Assembly (NCBI GenBank): GCA_036346225.1
Contig: JARFIW010000836.1
Span: 1,922,001 to 1,986,000 of the forward strand
Direction: 5' to 3'
Source: Platerodrilus igneus
Taxonomy: Eukaryota; Arthropoda; Insecta; Coleoptera; Lycidae
DNA: 64,000 nucleotides
Each line of letters begins with the position of its first letter. Positions within the stretch are counted from its first letter, which is position 1. The notes beneath the pieces are model-generated. The model was not told the DNA's origin, did no database searches, and saw only the letters and a program-made list of their open reading frames with translations. Positions 24,545 through 37,620 of the stretch are shown here, one piece after another. The translations under genes and the position numbers were made by a program.

Positions 24545-24926
24545 TCTTGCTTCCTGATCGCCAATTAAACATACCGCTCTCAAACTGGGACACCACTTAC
24601 TAAATTCACACATCCAATTAGCTAAAGTTGATTTTGGTACAATTACAATATGAGGTCCAGCAATGTTCTTATAATGTTTCATAAAACCCAATAAAGAAAT
24701 AGTCTGCAAAGTTTTTCCTAAACCCATTTCATCTGCTAAAATACCATTAATGCCATTTTCATACAAAGAAATCATCCAGTTAAGCCCACGTATTTGGTAG
24801 TCACGCATTTCACCATTTTTTATATAATGCGGTGAACATTCGAAACGAACAGTTGGTTTTTGTTTGGCATTCGATTCTGCCAAAAGTTCTTCGTCTTCTT
24901 CTTGTTCAGTTTTGCGATGACGATGA
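24545..24926 (-). CDS. Iswi: ISWI ATPase, coding exon 3 (AutoN and Walker A)
   Basis: Encodes residues 89-216; ATTTCAG acceptor at its start and GTAAGT donor at its end, phase 0 out. It opens with [15 protein letters not shown] (residues 90-104), the AutoN segment whose basic RHR patch resembles that of the histone H4 tail and restrains the ATPase in known ISWI enzymes. The SNF2 domain begins around residue 127 (DYQIRGLNW). Helicase motif I is ADEMGLGKT at residues 153-161, with the Walker A lysine at 160. Motif Ia follows near [11 protein letters not shown] 172-bp intron (24373-24544) separates it from exon 4. All key residues are intact and there is no sign of decay. Confidence 0.97.
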
Positions 24927-25339
24927 CTGAAATGTTTTATAAATGAGATACTAGTATTACATATACTTTTTCTAAAATATTAAACTTGAATCAAACTACA
25001 GAAATATGGACTGACAGGGTTAAATATATTCAGTAAGTTTTTGCAGATATTGTAATGGAACAGTATTTGTAAATTGGTAGAAGTGTAGTGCTGTAAGTGT
25101 CACACTTGTTTTGTGTAGTATGTTGTGATGTTATAGGTATATGCTTTGTAAATCGCAAATGAATTCTCGTAAAACGCCGTGGGAATGGTGTGCAAGAATA
25201 AACTTAGTGCCTCAGTGTGAGTTTACAGTAGAATAATTAGGGACGGCTTCTACGGGATCAGTTCGTAGTAGATTATACTTTAGGTATGGTGTAAGATCGG
25301 TTGTTTGAAGGGAAGGCCATGTCTACCCTAGAAGAAATA

Positions 25340-27240
25340 TTGGATGTTGCAATAAGCTAAAATGGCAGTGATGCAATTATCTTTGGAAATTAAGCAAGAA
25401 CCAGCGGTGAATCAGATGCAATCATGTAAAGTGGCAACGTTTAAAAATGGATGGTTGCCTTCAAGAGGAAACACTGGCAAGCATGTTCCTCAGAGTAGTG
25501 GTGGTGATAAATTTAAATGTTTATGCTGTGGATATAATAATCATAGCATAAAAATTGTTTTTACATAAGTTATACGTGCAATAAATGTAAAAAAACAGGT
25601 GCACCTGGCTCCATGTGTAAAATATATATGTCAAATAGTTGCAGGTCACAAAATTGTCTTGAAACTGAAGGACACGCTTTGTTTTCAATTGAAAATAATG
25701 ACGATATTGCTCCTATACATTTAGAAGTCGTAATCAATAATCATTCTATACAATTTCAATTGGATAGAGGAGCTAGTATATTTGCGATTTCTGACACTTT
25801 GTATAAGCAACTGTTCCAAAATTATAAATTGTTCACCTCGTAAAACATTATATAGTTTTATAATGGTGGTGCAATTGTACCCCTAAAATTTTGTTTGTTT
25901 AACGTAACATACAAAACGGCAACTACACAATTAGTTATTTACATTATAGAAAATACTAATATAGCAATTCTCGGTAAGATCTTTGAATTGAGCTCTTTTG
26001 AAAATCTTAATAATGATAGTAATGGTAACGTAGGTGAAAAACGGTTATCATAAAATTTAACAATTATTCTCCCCTGGGCTAGGTTCTTTTAATAGATGTA
26101 CTGTTTGTTTAAGTTTAAAAGTGAGTGCAACCCCCAAATTCTTTAGGTCTTGGCCCTTGCCCTATTCCTTACTTCGGAAGGTAGATGCAGAATTATATCG
26201 GTTATTACACTTAAACATATCAAATCAGTCGATTTTAGTGAATCAGGGACACATATTGTGCCCATACTAAAAAAGTGTGACATGGTAAAATGTATGTAGA
26301 TTATAAAATAACGATCAACCCCGGTTTAAAGATTGACCAATATCCACGACCAAAAGTAGAAAACTTGCTTTCAAAATTTCAAACTTAGGTGGTAATCTCA
26401 AAACTAGACCTTTCTAGTGCATATTTGCAAATTAATTTAGAAGTAGTTCTGAAGATTTAATGGCAATCTCGACACACCAGGGAATTTTTCGATATAATCA
26501 ACATCCTTTCAGAATTGCACAGCACCACCAAGATTCCAACAATTATTGTAAGGGTTGTTGCAAGATATTCCGGGATGTGTAATATCTGTAGACAACATTC
26601 TTTTAGGGAATCAGACCCTAGAAGAACGCAAAACCAGGTTGAACTTAGTTTTACCCATTACCAAATTCAAGATTAAAACTAACAAAAACGAAATGTTGGC
26701 TTTTTAAAGATGAAGTCGTGTATTTAGGCTTATAAATAAGATAACGAGAAATTACAGAACCCCAGATAAAGTAGAAGCTATTATGAAAGCACCAATTATC
26801 TCAAAATGTTATACAACTAAAGGGTTTTTTGGGACATTATGTATTATACAAAATTTATACCTAATTTGAGCAAGATTTTATTCCCTTTTTATGTTTTGCT
26901 TAAAAAAATGCCAAAGTGCATTCACTAAAGTAAAAAATTTATTAGTTGAGGCTCCTATCCTTGTACATTTTGACCCAAATTTGCAATTCAGATTATCTGT
27001 GGATGCTAGCGATTATGGTATTGCTGCCGTAATTAGTCATATTATGCCGAAAAAGATCCATAGTTTATGTATTCCGCAACTTCAGCGATGTAGAAAAGAA
27101 TTATTCTGCAATCGAAAAGGAGGAGCTAGCAATTATATTCGTATTTATATGACAAGAAATGTACGTTGGGTATTGGACAACAAGCCTATGTTATCCATCT
27201 TTAGTCCGACAAAAGGAATTCCCCAATTTATGGCGAACGC
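25340..27240 (+). pseudogene. Ty3/gypsy fossil: zinc knuckle, protease, RT and RNase H remnants
   Basis: Plus-strand remnants in gypsy order. A CX2C-rich knuckle region (FKCLCCGYNNHS near 25515) is followed by a protease-like IQFQLDRGASIFAISD (25750-25800, Asp-Arg-Gly in place of Asp-Thr/Ser-Gly). Next come RT pieces around 26270-26560 (SNLGGNL, STHQGIFRYNQHPFRIA) and an open RNase H segment at 26891-27244 (FRLSVDASDYGIAAVI). The style resembles the gypsy elements often annotated as K02A2.6-like. Frames are broken many times and the catalytic Tyr-x-Asp-Asp is lost. No LTRs were found. It ends exactly at the fold-back at 27240, where the hAT fossil begins on the opposite strand. Confidence 0.75.
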
Positions 27241-27340
27241 ATGAAAAAGACGTATCTTCTGGAGCAAAGTTATTACTAAATTCTGAAGAACTAAGTGTGT
27301 TTAGTAATAACTTTGCTCCAGAAGATGCGTCTTTTTCATG
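27240..27340. repeat. fold-back palindrome (41-bp arms, 19-bp loop)
   Basis: Left arm 27240-27280 and right arm 27300-27340 are inverted copies differing at one base; both contain CTTCTGGAGCAAAG or its complement. The right arm, read on the minus strand, continues the ZMYM1-like coding frame, so the left arm is an inverted duplicate of that element's broken end. Confidence 0.93.
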
Positions 27341-28909
27341 TCATTCAGATATTTCATCAAGCGCAGATACTAAGGGCATGAAAAGTTCTTTCATTACATT
27401 TATTAAATCTTGCCTCTGAACCCATCTAGTGGGGCAAAGTTGTTTAAGCCTATTCCGACGTGATTTTAAATGTTCATGTAATTCATCAATCTTCTGAGTT
27501 AATACATGTTGACGTTTGGGCGTGTTAAAAAAGTTGTAAGCACTTTCTATTATTCCCATGCAATTTCTTGTAGGTCGTACAGAACATGCATCGGAAATTG
27601 CTAGATTTAAAGAATGTGTTATACAGGGCACATATAGAGCAGTAGGATACGATTTTTTAACTACTGCTTGGACGCCATTAAAACGACCACTCACTGAAGC
27701 TGCACCGTCGAATCCATGCCCTCGAAGATTGCTCAAGTCCAAACCAAAGCTGACAAAATTCTCAATGATTACTTTCCCTAGGTTTTCACCAGTAGTTGAC
27801 AAAACAGGCACAAACTGTAAAAACGACTCTTCTACAGTTTTATTTTTCAAGTACCTTACACAAAGAGCAAATTGCTATATTTTCGCTACATCTGTAGTTT
27901 CGTCTGCTAACACAGAAAAAAATTTTGCATCCTTTACATCAGAAACTATTTTATTCATGATGATCTGATTGCACGCAGAGATAATTTCGTTTTGTGTTGT
28001 AGAACTTATGTATGTAGCATTTTTAGCACAGGTTTAGTAAATGATTTTTTAGAATAAGATCCCCTGTGTTAACTCGTAATTTTAGTAAAGCCCGGAAGTT
28101 GCCCTCTCCAGGTGTTACTTCAGATAAGTCAGTAATATTTATTGGACCATAATCGCGATGTCCCCTCAATGGAAGACCATAGCGACCATAAAATATTACT
28201 GTATTTATAATCGGCACTAATCTTATTCTATTCTCCTGTGCTTGCATTCCATGGTTTGAAAATAGTAGTTTATCTATTGGCTGGAACATTTTGCATTATT
28301 TTCTTAAAATTTAAATATTTTAAAACCGATTCTTTATGGTATTCTGCCTTTTCATGCGAATTAGACTTTTCTCCACTTTTTTTTCCATGAGCGAAATGTG
28401 TTTTTACATAAAGCACCTACCTCTTGACGGCTTGTATGGCCTACGTCCCTCTTTGCATAAAATACACAGAATTTGCAGTAAACACCATCTTCCTTAACTG
28501 AATAAACAAGCCATTTGTATTGATCCAAATATTTTTCATTGAATTTCCTTAAATATTTCCCTTCTTGTTTGCCTGGAAAATTAAAACTTGGCGGTGGGAA
28601 CCATAGGTCATTTACTGCCTCAAATTTTTCTTCATCCGTCAACATTTTTTTAGAAACAATAGCTATATCGTTTAAAGGATAGCTTGAATTGGATGAAGAG
28701 GTTGATGGTCGTGACTGTAATTCGGATATAACCGGAAAACCTATACTATCTGAAGTACCTGAATTGGTTACAATACAATTACTGTTCTCATTATTATGGT
28801 GATTACCTATTTCAATTTGCTTACTTTTTTTAACAAAACTCAGTAAACTACTTTGGCAAACTCGCTTCATTTTAGTATAGCAACAGGAATAGCCGTCTGA
28901 AAAAGACAC
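27290..28909 (-). pseudogene. hAT-type transposase fossil, ZMYM1-like (TTF zinc finger and DUF4371)
   Basis: Minus-strand, in pieces. 28361-28909 has an N-terminal Ser/Asn-rich part, then a TTF-type zinc finger region (DLWFPPPSFNFPG, YKWLVYSVKEDGVYCKFCVF). 28023-28289 and the region down to 27860 hold the DUF4371 block (GLPLRGHRDYG) and FSVLADETTD, the RNase-H-like catalytic start. 27341-27850 continues LRGHGFDGAASVSGRFNGVQ and CPTRWVQRQD. Stops and shifts near 28355, 28020 and 27850 break it. Proteins of this type (zinc finger MYM-type 1-like) are domesticated or mobile hAT transposases found widely in insects. The C-terminal dimerisation region is missing because the element stops at the fold-back near 27300. 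No TIR was identified. Confidence 0.82.
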
Positions 28910-29889
28910 AAATTATTAAACGCTTCTGTAGAGTAAAAACAATAGCTTATTAACTCCTACCTGATAATCGGTTTGTTCTTTGCTTAAATAGTAATTCACA
29001 AATAAAGTATATACCTGTTGTATAAGACAAAATTATGCTAATACGACATCTAAACTAAACCACGGTAGAAAAGAACAGGAATAAAAATTCAAAAATATTT
29101 AACAATGTATGTGAAACGTACGTGCCACGCCGTAAACTTCGAAAAATGATATGCCAAATTGACGCGTCTAGAACCAGGAAGTAGGCTGTACGCATGGTAA
29201 CTTTCGGATAATTTTTGCCAGACAATTTGATTCAAGCTACCCGATCTTCAAAGTGCACAACTGTTGGGTTTAACAGGTTGAGAAATTTCTAAGTAAAATA
29301 TAATATCGCAGCAAGTGCAAAACGGTTTATTTCTTTTCCAATAATATCCGTTGCCGTTGCCAAACAAAAGCCCTAACAAAGCAAACCATTGAAACATTAT
29401 ATAATAGCAGTACTCAATATTCATCAAGAACATTTTCTTATTGTTTGATAATTTATGATATCAGACAACATTTCCTGTTGCATTTTTATCTTACACATGC
29501 AAAATAAAGGATCTTTTTATTAGTATAGAAAAGCATGTCTGAAATAAACAATGAACGGTTTCAGTTTACTTGTTCATTCGTCTCCTTCAAAGTAAGGAAT
29601 CGATAAATTGAATCGTGTGAATTGTTTGATAAGAAAGATTTTAGTAGCTCAATTGTAGCTCACTGCTCGCCTCTTGAGGGTTGCCTGTGTACTCCCAAAT
29701 AGTCGTAATGGGTGTATTAGGGTCCCTCGGTTTCGTCTCGGTCGTTTCATGCATTTGCTAGGAAGCAGTTGTAGATCACTAGCATGGTAAATTGGCCCCA
29801 ACTCACGGTACCTATAGTTTTGATTTACAATAGATTTTATTTTTCAAATTGTTATAAATACGTTCGTTTGTTATTGAATTTTTGAGCTG

Positions 29890-30425
29890 GAAGCGGCAAT
29901 TGCCCCCCACCCCTCCCCATACGCTACTGAATCAAATAGCTTCGCTTTTACATCGACAAGAGTTTTATTTGTTTCTTAAAGTTGTTTATTTAATATATTT
30001 AGTTTTTCAAAGACATAGGTTCAATAAGTCACAAATGCTTTACCATCGGCCATTAGCAGATATTTCATTGCAGGGTTTGACGCTTAAAAAATCACCAAAG
30101 GAATCAAATAGTTCCATAAATCTCTTCAAGCAGTTTCCTTTCAAGAGTCATCTTAATTCATCGTCTGCATTTTGGTCTTCACAAAACGGCTTGAAGAGCC
30201 GCTCACATTTAGCATTGACCTTAATAGTATTCATACAGTTTATAACTAACTTTAGTACTTTATTTAGAACTGGCGAAATGTTATCAGCTACCAAGTTTTC
30301 CCCTTCTTTAACTTTAAGCAGTCATTTTTCTTGTCTATCATATTAGAAGCATCATCTGCATCACAAGATGTTATATTTTTCATTGCTATATTATTGACAT
30401 CTAAGTAATTTTTTTGCCTATATAG
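29890..30425 (-). pseudogene. hAT-type transposase fossil, ZBED5-like
   Basis: On the minus strand, short readings line up in the order of the central part of ZBED5/SCAND3-type transposases: NYLDVNNIAMKNITSCDADD and ASNMIDKKNDC (30330-30410), then VLKLVINCMNTIKVNAKCER with LFKPFCEDQNADDE (about 30150-30260), then GNCLKRFMELFDSFGDFL (about 30100). Several stops and frameshifts separate them, and both ends are missing. The plus-strand ORF at 29882-30346 is the shadow of this segment. Confidence 0.6.
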
Positions 30426-30527
30426 TAGAATCATGTTGTACTTTTACCTAGAAAGATTTCCGGGAGTTTTGAAAATTGGTAATTTTATAAATTTCGATGT
30501 GCTCTTTCCGAATTTCAACTTTGCCAC

Positions 30528-30530
<3 letters not shown>

Positions 30531-30579
<49 letters not shown>
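30531..30579. repeat. (AT)n microsatellite
   Basis: Uninterrupted AT dinucleotide tract of about 24 units. The short ORFs on both strands across it (Tyr-Ile repeats) are artefacts. Confidence 0.98.
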
Positions 30580-30583
<4 letters not shown>

Positions 30584-33500
30584 CACAAGACAAGTTGATT
30601 AATACTAAAGTATTAGTTAATAAGATGAAATAATAACTTCGAGTTTTATTCAAAGCCTAAATGATCATTTCACATTGAGCTAGTAATTGAAAGATGAAAA
30701 ATAAAAGGTTCTGGACAGGATTCACACCTGTATCTAAACGTGGTTAGAGGTCATGGAAGCCATATTGCATCAAAGAATAAACATCCGATATCGTAAACTC
30801 AAACATATTTGAAAAAAGTCAAGATAAATTTCAATTATGTAGATATTTATTTGTATTTGTGAAGTGCCCATATAGAAGAAGGTATAAATGCATAAAAATC
30901 ACGATAATTACATAGTTTAATGACGAAAGAATAATGATATTTATTATGTTTGACAAGTAAATAAGTCCATTAAAAGAAATTTCACTTTTAATTTAATAAT
31001 GGAAAGTTTCATCCACATTTTATAATAAAAGCATTTAAAATACGCAATTATGGATAAAGTCTATTAAAAAATTTCTATTTTTAGAAATTAATAGTCAATT
31101 TACCTTCAAACGCATACAAATATTCCAAGAGTTTCATTTGTAATTTATCCTGTTCAATGGCATAAATATTCTTAAAAGAAATTTACAGGCAAATTTTATG
31201 TAAAGCCACGTATGTAATATTTTAATTTTCACATGAGAAAGGAATTTTCATTTAATAACAAACGTATGTTAGTATTTCGATGAAACCATATTAAACTAAG
31301 TTTTAAATATCAATCGTGTATTCCACGAAGAATTTACCATGTATTTCTAAGTAGTGAGGAGTGTGTTTATTGACCTATGTTCTAGAACAATCAAATGCTA
31401 AAATAAAAATATAAACAACATTAAATAGCCAGGAGCAATAATAAAATCATAGAGAATCAAGGAACTTAAAATTAGTGAAAACGATAAGATAAGATAAGAT
31501 AACACAAAGGTAAACGTTCAGCCAATTATAATATATCCTAAGGTGATAATAAAAAGCTAGTGATAGTAATCAATTTTCGGAAATTGAGACAGACGTGTAC
31601 AACATCTACTTCTAGAACCAATCCAAATGTGGAAACAACAACCAGATTGATCGCGAAAATTCTGGAAGTTGTTACATCAAGAGACGTTCGCTTTATAAGG
31701 CCAATTAATGTTGAATAGAGGAAAATTCCTGATTCAAACGTCACCATGCTAATCAGATAATACGTTACGTGGTTAGAACATGTGCTGTACTTCGTAGTGA
31801 AAGTATTGATTGATGCACATACGTAAGTAGATTATTTGATGTACTTACAATGATTTTAAAAACGGAAAATAAATATTTAAAAATAATTGAAACTACCATA
31901 CAAAAGTCTTCTTAAATGGAATTAAGGGTATGGATTGGAATGTTTTGTTATGTGGTATATGGAGCAATTGGCATGAAAAGACTTACTTTGTAAACCGATT
32001 TGAACGATTTTTGAAGCAAGGATTGATAACTACATTCTGGAAAATGTGACAACAAGCACATCTATAATGGTAAAATAACTATAACTTGATAAAATTACTA
32101 AAAAAACATCTACAGATTAAATTGCATGATGAGATTTTTTTTACGTGCAAGTTTTTGAGTGAGAGTCATATAAAAGTCAATAATTTGATTAAAAAGAGTT
32201 GGCAAGCCTGCGATACAGGTTTTTGCCAGTATATAAGAAAATAATCAAACCTAACTGATATCAGATGATTAACGGTTTTTAAGGGGGGGGATGATATTAA
32301 ATTATACGACGTTTTGATAAACTTCATGAAGCTCCAATTAGAGAGTTGTTTATGAAAGATAATTATGAAATTAAGATTTGTGAGTAAGCATGCTAGAGAT
32401 CTTGTTCCAGTTATTCGTGACGCGTGCTGTTTGTTCTTGTTTAACACACAAGGTTAAGTGGTCTCCTTCTATCGTACTTTGAATGCGAATATCATAAATA
32501 TTTCTTATTAATTTCTATTACATTTTCTGCGTTTTTAGTGTTCCTGACTGCTTCTTGAAATAAAATGTTTCATTTATTAATTAGATATTTACGAAGTTCT
32601 AAATACCGATGACTAATTCTTTGATATTCCTAATTCCAGAAAATTCTCTATTTAAAATAAATTTCAGTAATTCACGGGGTAATTAATTTAAACTTTAATT
32701 GCTTTTTAATGCAAAAGGGGTTGCATTTTTTTAGAAAATATTTGCTTTTATGTTTCAGTACACAAAATTAAGACTAGAATTGGTTTTTTAACTACACGAA
32801 ATTATTTATTTTTATGCGAAATGTGTAAAGCCAGCACTATTCTATGCTATTTACAACAAATGAAAAGCAAGAAATGTATTGATAATTAATAAGTAAAAAT
32901 AAATTACTTTGTATTTGTCTTTAAAATTAATCGATTTGCGATTATAATTAAATGCGTTTTATGGTATCTTACAATTAATTATTTTTACATAAACAACTTA
33001 CATTACTTGCTATGTATTTACAATATGCTTATATCATACAGGGTGATTATTTATACATGGGGAATTTGAGTTTCCGCTTGTACCTCAATGAATAAAAGTA
33101 TGCTTGTATTGTACAGGTCGTAAATTTACGAAAATTTGTGTTTTCAAGATTCTTTTATATTTTGGTGGGATTTATTTGAAGAATTGGGGATTCAATGACC
33201 TCTCGTGACCCCTTATCATGTCAATATATATTTTTTTGATGTTATATTTAAGATAGTGTTCGTAAGACAAAAGTGTTGTTATTGGACTCTATTTTTAGTA
33301 TATAAGTTTGCGTTGAGAAAAAGTTATATATTTTATTTATCGATGTTACCTATATTTGTTCATAAGACAAAGTTATTATGAATGTATTAATTACTTGCAA
33401 AAGGATATTTCATATCATTATAAATCTGATGTATGATTGCGGGTAGCAAAAATAATCAGACAGCCGGGCAAATATTCATCAGAAGCATTTTTTATTCAGG

Positions 33501-34689
33501 CTAGTTTAGAATTAATCCACAGCACCTTCATTGGCCCTCAACGTCGGATCTTTAGTCCACAGCACTTTTATTGGTGTCCAATGTGGTAGCTCGATTAAGC
33601 CACTTGAAAATTATCGTTTCATGTCTTAGATTTTGTACGAATTTTTCTGTGAAGTATATTTTTTGACTGGTCTTCAAATTAACTGAACAAATATTCTAGT
33701 ATGTTCACTCATTTAGTCTAGTCTCTTTTGCTAACAACATTGTTACCGAGTGGCATAGTTGTCACTTCTTTGTCATCTTTTTGCGTAACTGTTTTCAGAA
33801 ATGCTGAAATTGATGGTTTGATTAAATTCTCTCCTACAATATAATATGACTTTTCGGAGATTTAGATAAGTAATGAAATTTGATAAGTAGCTTCAAGAGT
33901 GCGACTGACAGTTGCATTATTAGCAGTAAATAGACTTTAAGGTTACTTTTCTTCATAATTTATCTTCAAAGTTTGAAAGTAATACAAATCTGAATTAATA
34001 TAATCCTTGTGTTTTTACCTTCAAATGCGCTTCATGAAGACCTCATTTCACTGATTCGTTAGTCAAGTAAAGTTGGCATTGTAACATTTTTTTTTAATAA
34101 AAAAAAAAGAAAAAAATGAAAAAATTCGCTAAAATTACTAATTTGCAATCCAAAATCAGTTTTCGTGTCCATAATAAATTTTTAGTTCCAGATGGGAAAC
34201 AATAAACAATTCATTATTACCTATTAATTCTATTGCAAGGTTAAATTCCATACTTCGTTGTAATAACAAATTATATACTTCAGGCGTTTGAAATCTTGTG
34301 AACGTCATTAAAACCTCAAGGTAATCGTTTAAAATAGCACTTTAACATTAGAAATTGTAAGTAAATACACTATTATTCTCAAATATTTCAAGGTCTTCCA
34401 AGCTATTTTCTTTGGCATAATTCTGTGTAGATAGGGTTTTTCGAGACGAGTTCAAACATTATCTTATGGCTCGCCGAGCCAACAAAAATACAAAAATGCT
34501 GCTGTAACAAGAAATGAGAAGTGGGATTACTACAATGCAAGTTTTAAATATAACAATCAGGAATGACAGGATTAGTTAAACAATGTGACAGGACATAGTA
34601 GATGATATTTAATATGATACAACACTTTCGAATGTTTCAAACGACCGCCCACCCAGAACAGGCCCCACCCAACAACAAAAAGGCAGAGG

Positions 34690-37620
34690 GTGAAGTTGTT
34701 TACTCGTTGTTCCTTTTTTAATTTATCTAAATCTTCCGAACATGTGGTAACCTAGACATGATTAACCAGTAATTTTAAAGTACGTATCCTTTCAAGTAGT
34801 TGAATTTTACCAGTTAATTTTTCTGACAGTGATTTGAAATTGAAGGCAAAGCAACAACACCATGTGATGATTCTTAAAATTTTCTGTAAATCTGAAAATT
34901 TTCGTACTAATTCATCAAATACCTCTGATGGAGCAGATAATACAACAAGGGTGAGTTTAACTTCAGTTTCGAGCAGAGACAACTCGTCATTTCGATTCAT
35001 AATGAAAAGAATGACTTTGTGGCAAAAACTTTCAACGGGAAATTTTAAGCATGACCGTCTCACCCACCAAAGCAGATAATCGATCAATTCTGAAGCAGTT
35101 GGGCAAAGTGAGGAGGATAATCGAGATTGAACTACTGCAATCCAATTGGCAATAAAAATTTTCTATTTATTGGATGACAATTTTACTAAAGCAAGTGTTA
35201 TGACAGAGTCTGAACCATGCAAAGATGTTAAACTTTAAATTATGAAATGTTCTTTTTACAAACTCAACCAGATTTTGCAGCATTCATAGGAGCCACTTTA
35301 CTCTCGGCATAAGCAAAATTAACAAAAATATTGTATTTTTTATTGCTACAACAAAAATACACAACGGAAATGTAGCCTGCTTCTGATGCATCATAGAAGG
35401 CATGCAAATCAAGTTGTTTATCTCATTGCAAATAACTTGGCGAGGAATTTGTAAACTCGATAAAACTGAAAGTACAGATAAATATTTTTTGAAATTGATA
35501 AATAAAGCTGTCTGGAAGTCGAGCATCTCAACTGATCCTCAAAATCCCAAAAAATCTTAGATTCTAGCAAGTGTCACTAGAATGTGCCTTTTTGTACATG
35601 GTCCATCACAGATTTGTATATCATGTGAGAAATTGTCTGAGTCAGGACAACATTTAAACCACAAAACCTTCACAACAGCTTGTGCATTGCTAAAGGTAAT
35701 AGATGATTGTTCGCCCTGCAAAATTGCAATATTTTACAAAACAACAGCAAAGTTGGTATTCAATTTTAAGTTCAAACCCCACCAAGTTTGCATAATTTGG
35801 TTACTGTTATATTAATAAATTTGCATTTGCAGTGGTGTCACAACAGGTGATAACGCCATCCACATACGTATTTTATAACAGAATAGTTAATGATAGCCGG
35901 TTCCAAAATGACTAGTTCTTAAATTGTGCTAAGAGCAAGAAATTGTGACAATTTTATACCATATGTGGCAGTATTTAAATGATAGTCGGCAATGGGATCA
36001 ATGGATCAAATCGCCTTATAATCTACCTGTAGTCACAGTGATCTGATACCACATTGATATAGCAATACATCTGATGTACGCAATTAAAAGAATATTATGA
36101 GATCAAAACTAATGAAAGTTCACAAAGGTTCTTTTGTAAGGATTCCCCCAAAGCAAAGTATTATTTAGTGAAATATTGTCTGCAGTTTTGGTATGCATAG
36201 AAAACGACTCCTAATTTGGTAGTTGTACTCTCAGGTTTGATTACTGCATGTTGAGGAATGTAATAAACAGAAGCATTATTCTTCGAAGGGAGTGGAACAC
36301 GACTCGTGTGATCTATATCTATGTAATCCTGCATAAAAGGATATAAGACGACCACAAATTTGAATCATCTTGTAACTGCCTTCCAATAGCAAAAAACAAC
36401 GTAATGCGATCGATCGAAAATTATTGAAAATTGGTTGAAGCCCATTAAAAAGCAATGAAACCTTGAATCTTCTTGATTAGTCTTTGGAGTAAGTTTTCAC
36501 AAAGGTTTTCTCACATAATGAATTTTACACATTTGCTTGTACTTGCGTAAAATTGCTTTCCAATTCCAAAAAACGCATAAGCATCTCATCTGTCGGCATC
36601 ATGCAAACACACAACGAAAAAGAAATACCTTCCTAATAATCAACTTTTCCTGTAACGATTCAACCAAGTTTGGTACGAATGGCGGTTAGCTCGTCCTTTT
36701 ATCCGATATGAAATCGTTCAATAATATTTGTGCGAAAATTTCTGCCACTAACAACAAATCAATTTTCGCAGATATACAGAAATTTGGATCAGCTAAATCT
36801 AGTCCACTGACATGACACCACTGATGTTTCGACAAAGGTATGGCCGGCAAATGATAACATATTTCAAATACAATGAAAAATTCCAATTTGTAATTTATTT
36901 CACTTTAGGTAAGAACCTAATGTTTAATAAGTCATAATACTACTAATTGCTGAAGGACGTAATCACAAACCCTAAGCTTTTGCTAGACTTTTTTTCATTT
37001 GTAGAAAAAGCCTTTGACGACATTTTTCAGTAATAAAGTGGGACTCCAATATCTAACAGTGCTCTTAGCGTTTGCAAATTTCCAAAACCATCAACAATTG
37101 AGACCTGAACAGTAGCTAAACAAGTTGTAGCAGTTACAACCCAACGAGCAAATAATGTATGGACTTCAAGAACAATATTTGCTGCAGAAGAAGTTGCAGT
37201 AACTTATTTCTGATCAACAATTTTTGCACCGTCAAGTGTAGTATGAGAAGTATTTTCATTATCAAAATGAAGCAAGGTATGATGCCTTTTACGGCATACT
37301 TTGCAAGCATATTGGGATTAATAATTTTTCAACAGATGCGAGCTAAATAAATAATTTATGCACAATTTATTTTTTGACACTATCAAACTTTTCTTGCAAA
37401 GATTTACTCAGGATTTCCTCACATTTATGAATTGCATGTGTATCATTACACAGCGAGCACCTTTTTGTGCAATTGTTGACACGAGTGAAGCACGAGTTGC
37501 TTGGTTAGCAGAATTTAAATTTAAATTATAACTGTTGGCTATGGAAAAAGGCAGTTGAGCCGGATCTCCTCCGTGCCGACTGTTGTTAAAAACCTGCAAT
37601 GTCAAGTGAAACGACACGAA
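34690..37620 (-). pseudogene. BEL/Pao pol fossil (protease, RT, RNase H, start of integrase)
   Basis: Minus-strand readings in BEL order. RLFLQMKKSLAK with SQASFIT-like residues is the protease (about 36950-37070). WCHVSGLDLADPNFCISAK and IDLLLVAEIFAQILL is the protease C-terminal part (36700-36850). MQDYIDIDHTSRV with YYIPQHAVIKPESTTTKLGV is the start of RT (36180-36350). A YDASEAGY-like RNase H site lies near 35390. ELVRKFSDLQKILRIITW is the pre-integrase region (34870-34960). Stops and frameshifts are dense and the RT active site is not visible. No LTR was recognised. Several family-specific motifs support the call, but exact limits are uncertain. Confidence 0.75.

Noticed and set aside
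27240..27340. Terminal inverted repeat of a small transposon
   Set aside because: The right arm is part of the hAT coding frame and no target duplication flanks the arms, so fold-back duplication fits better.
29882..30346. 154-codon plus-strand ORF as a host gene
   Set aside because: No family signature, and the minus strand matches a ZBED5-like transposase fossil.
30433..30653. ORFs on both strands across the AT repeat
   Set aside because: They are Tyr-Ile dipeptide runs produced by the (AT)n microsatellite.
33510..33600. Two copies of a CCACAGCAC-containing segment about 42 bp apart
   Set aside because: Only a short imperfect duplication; no element ends or coding context.
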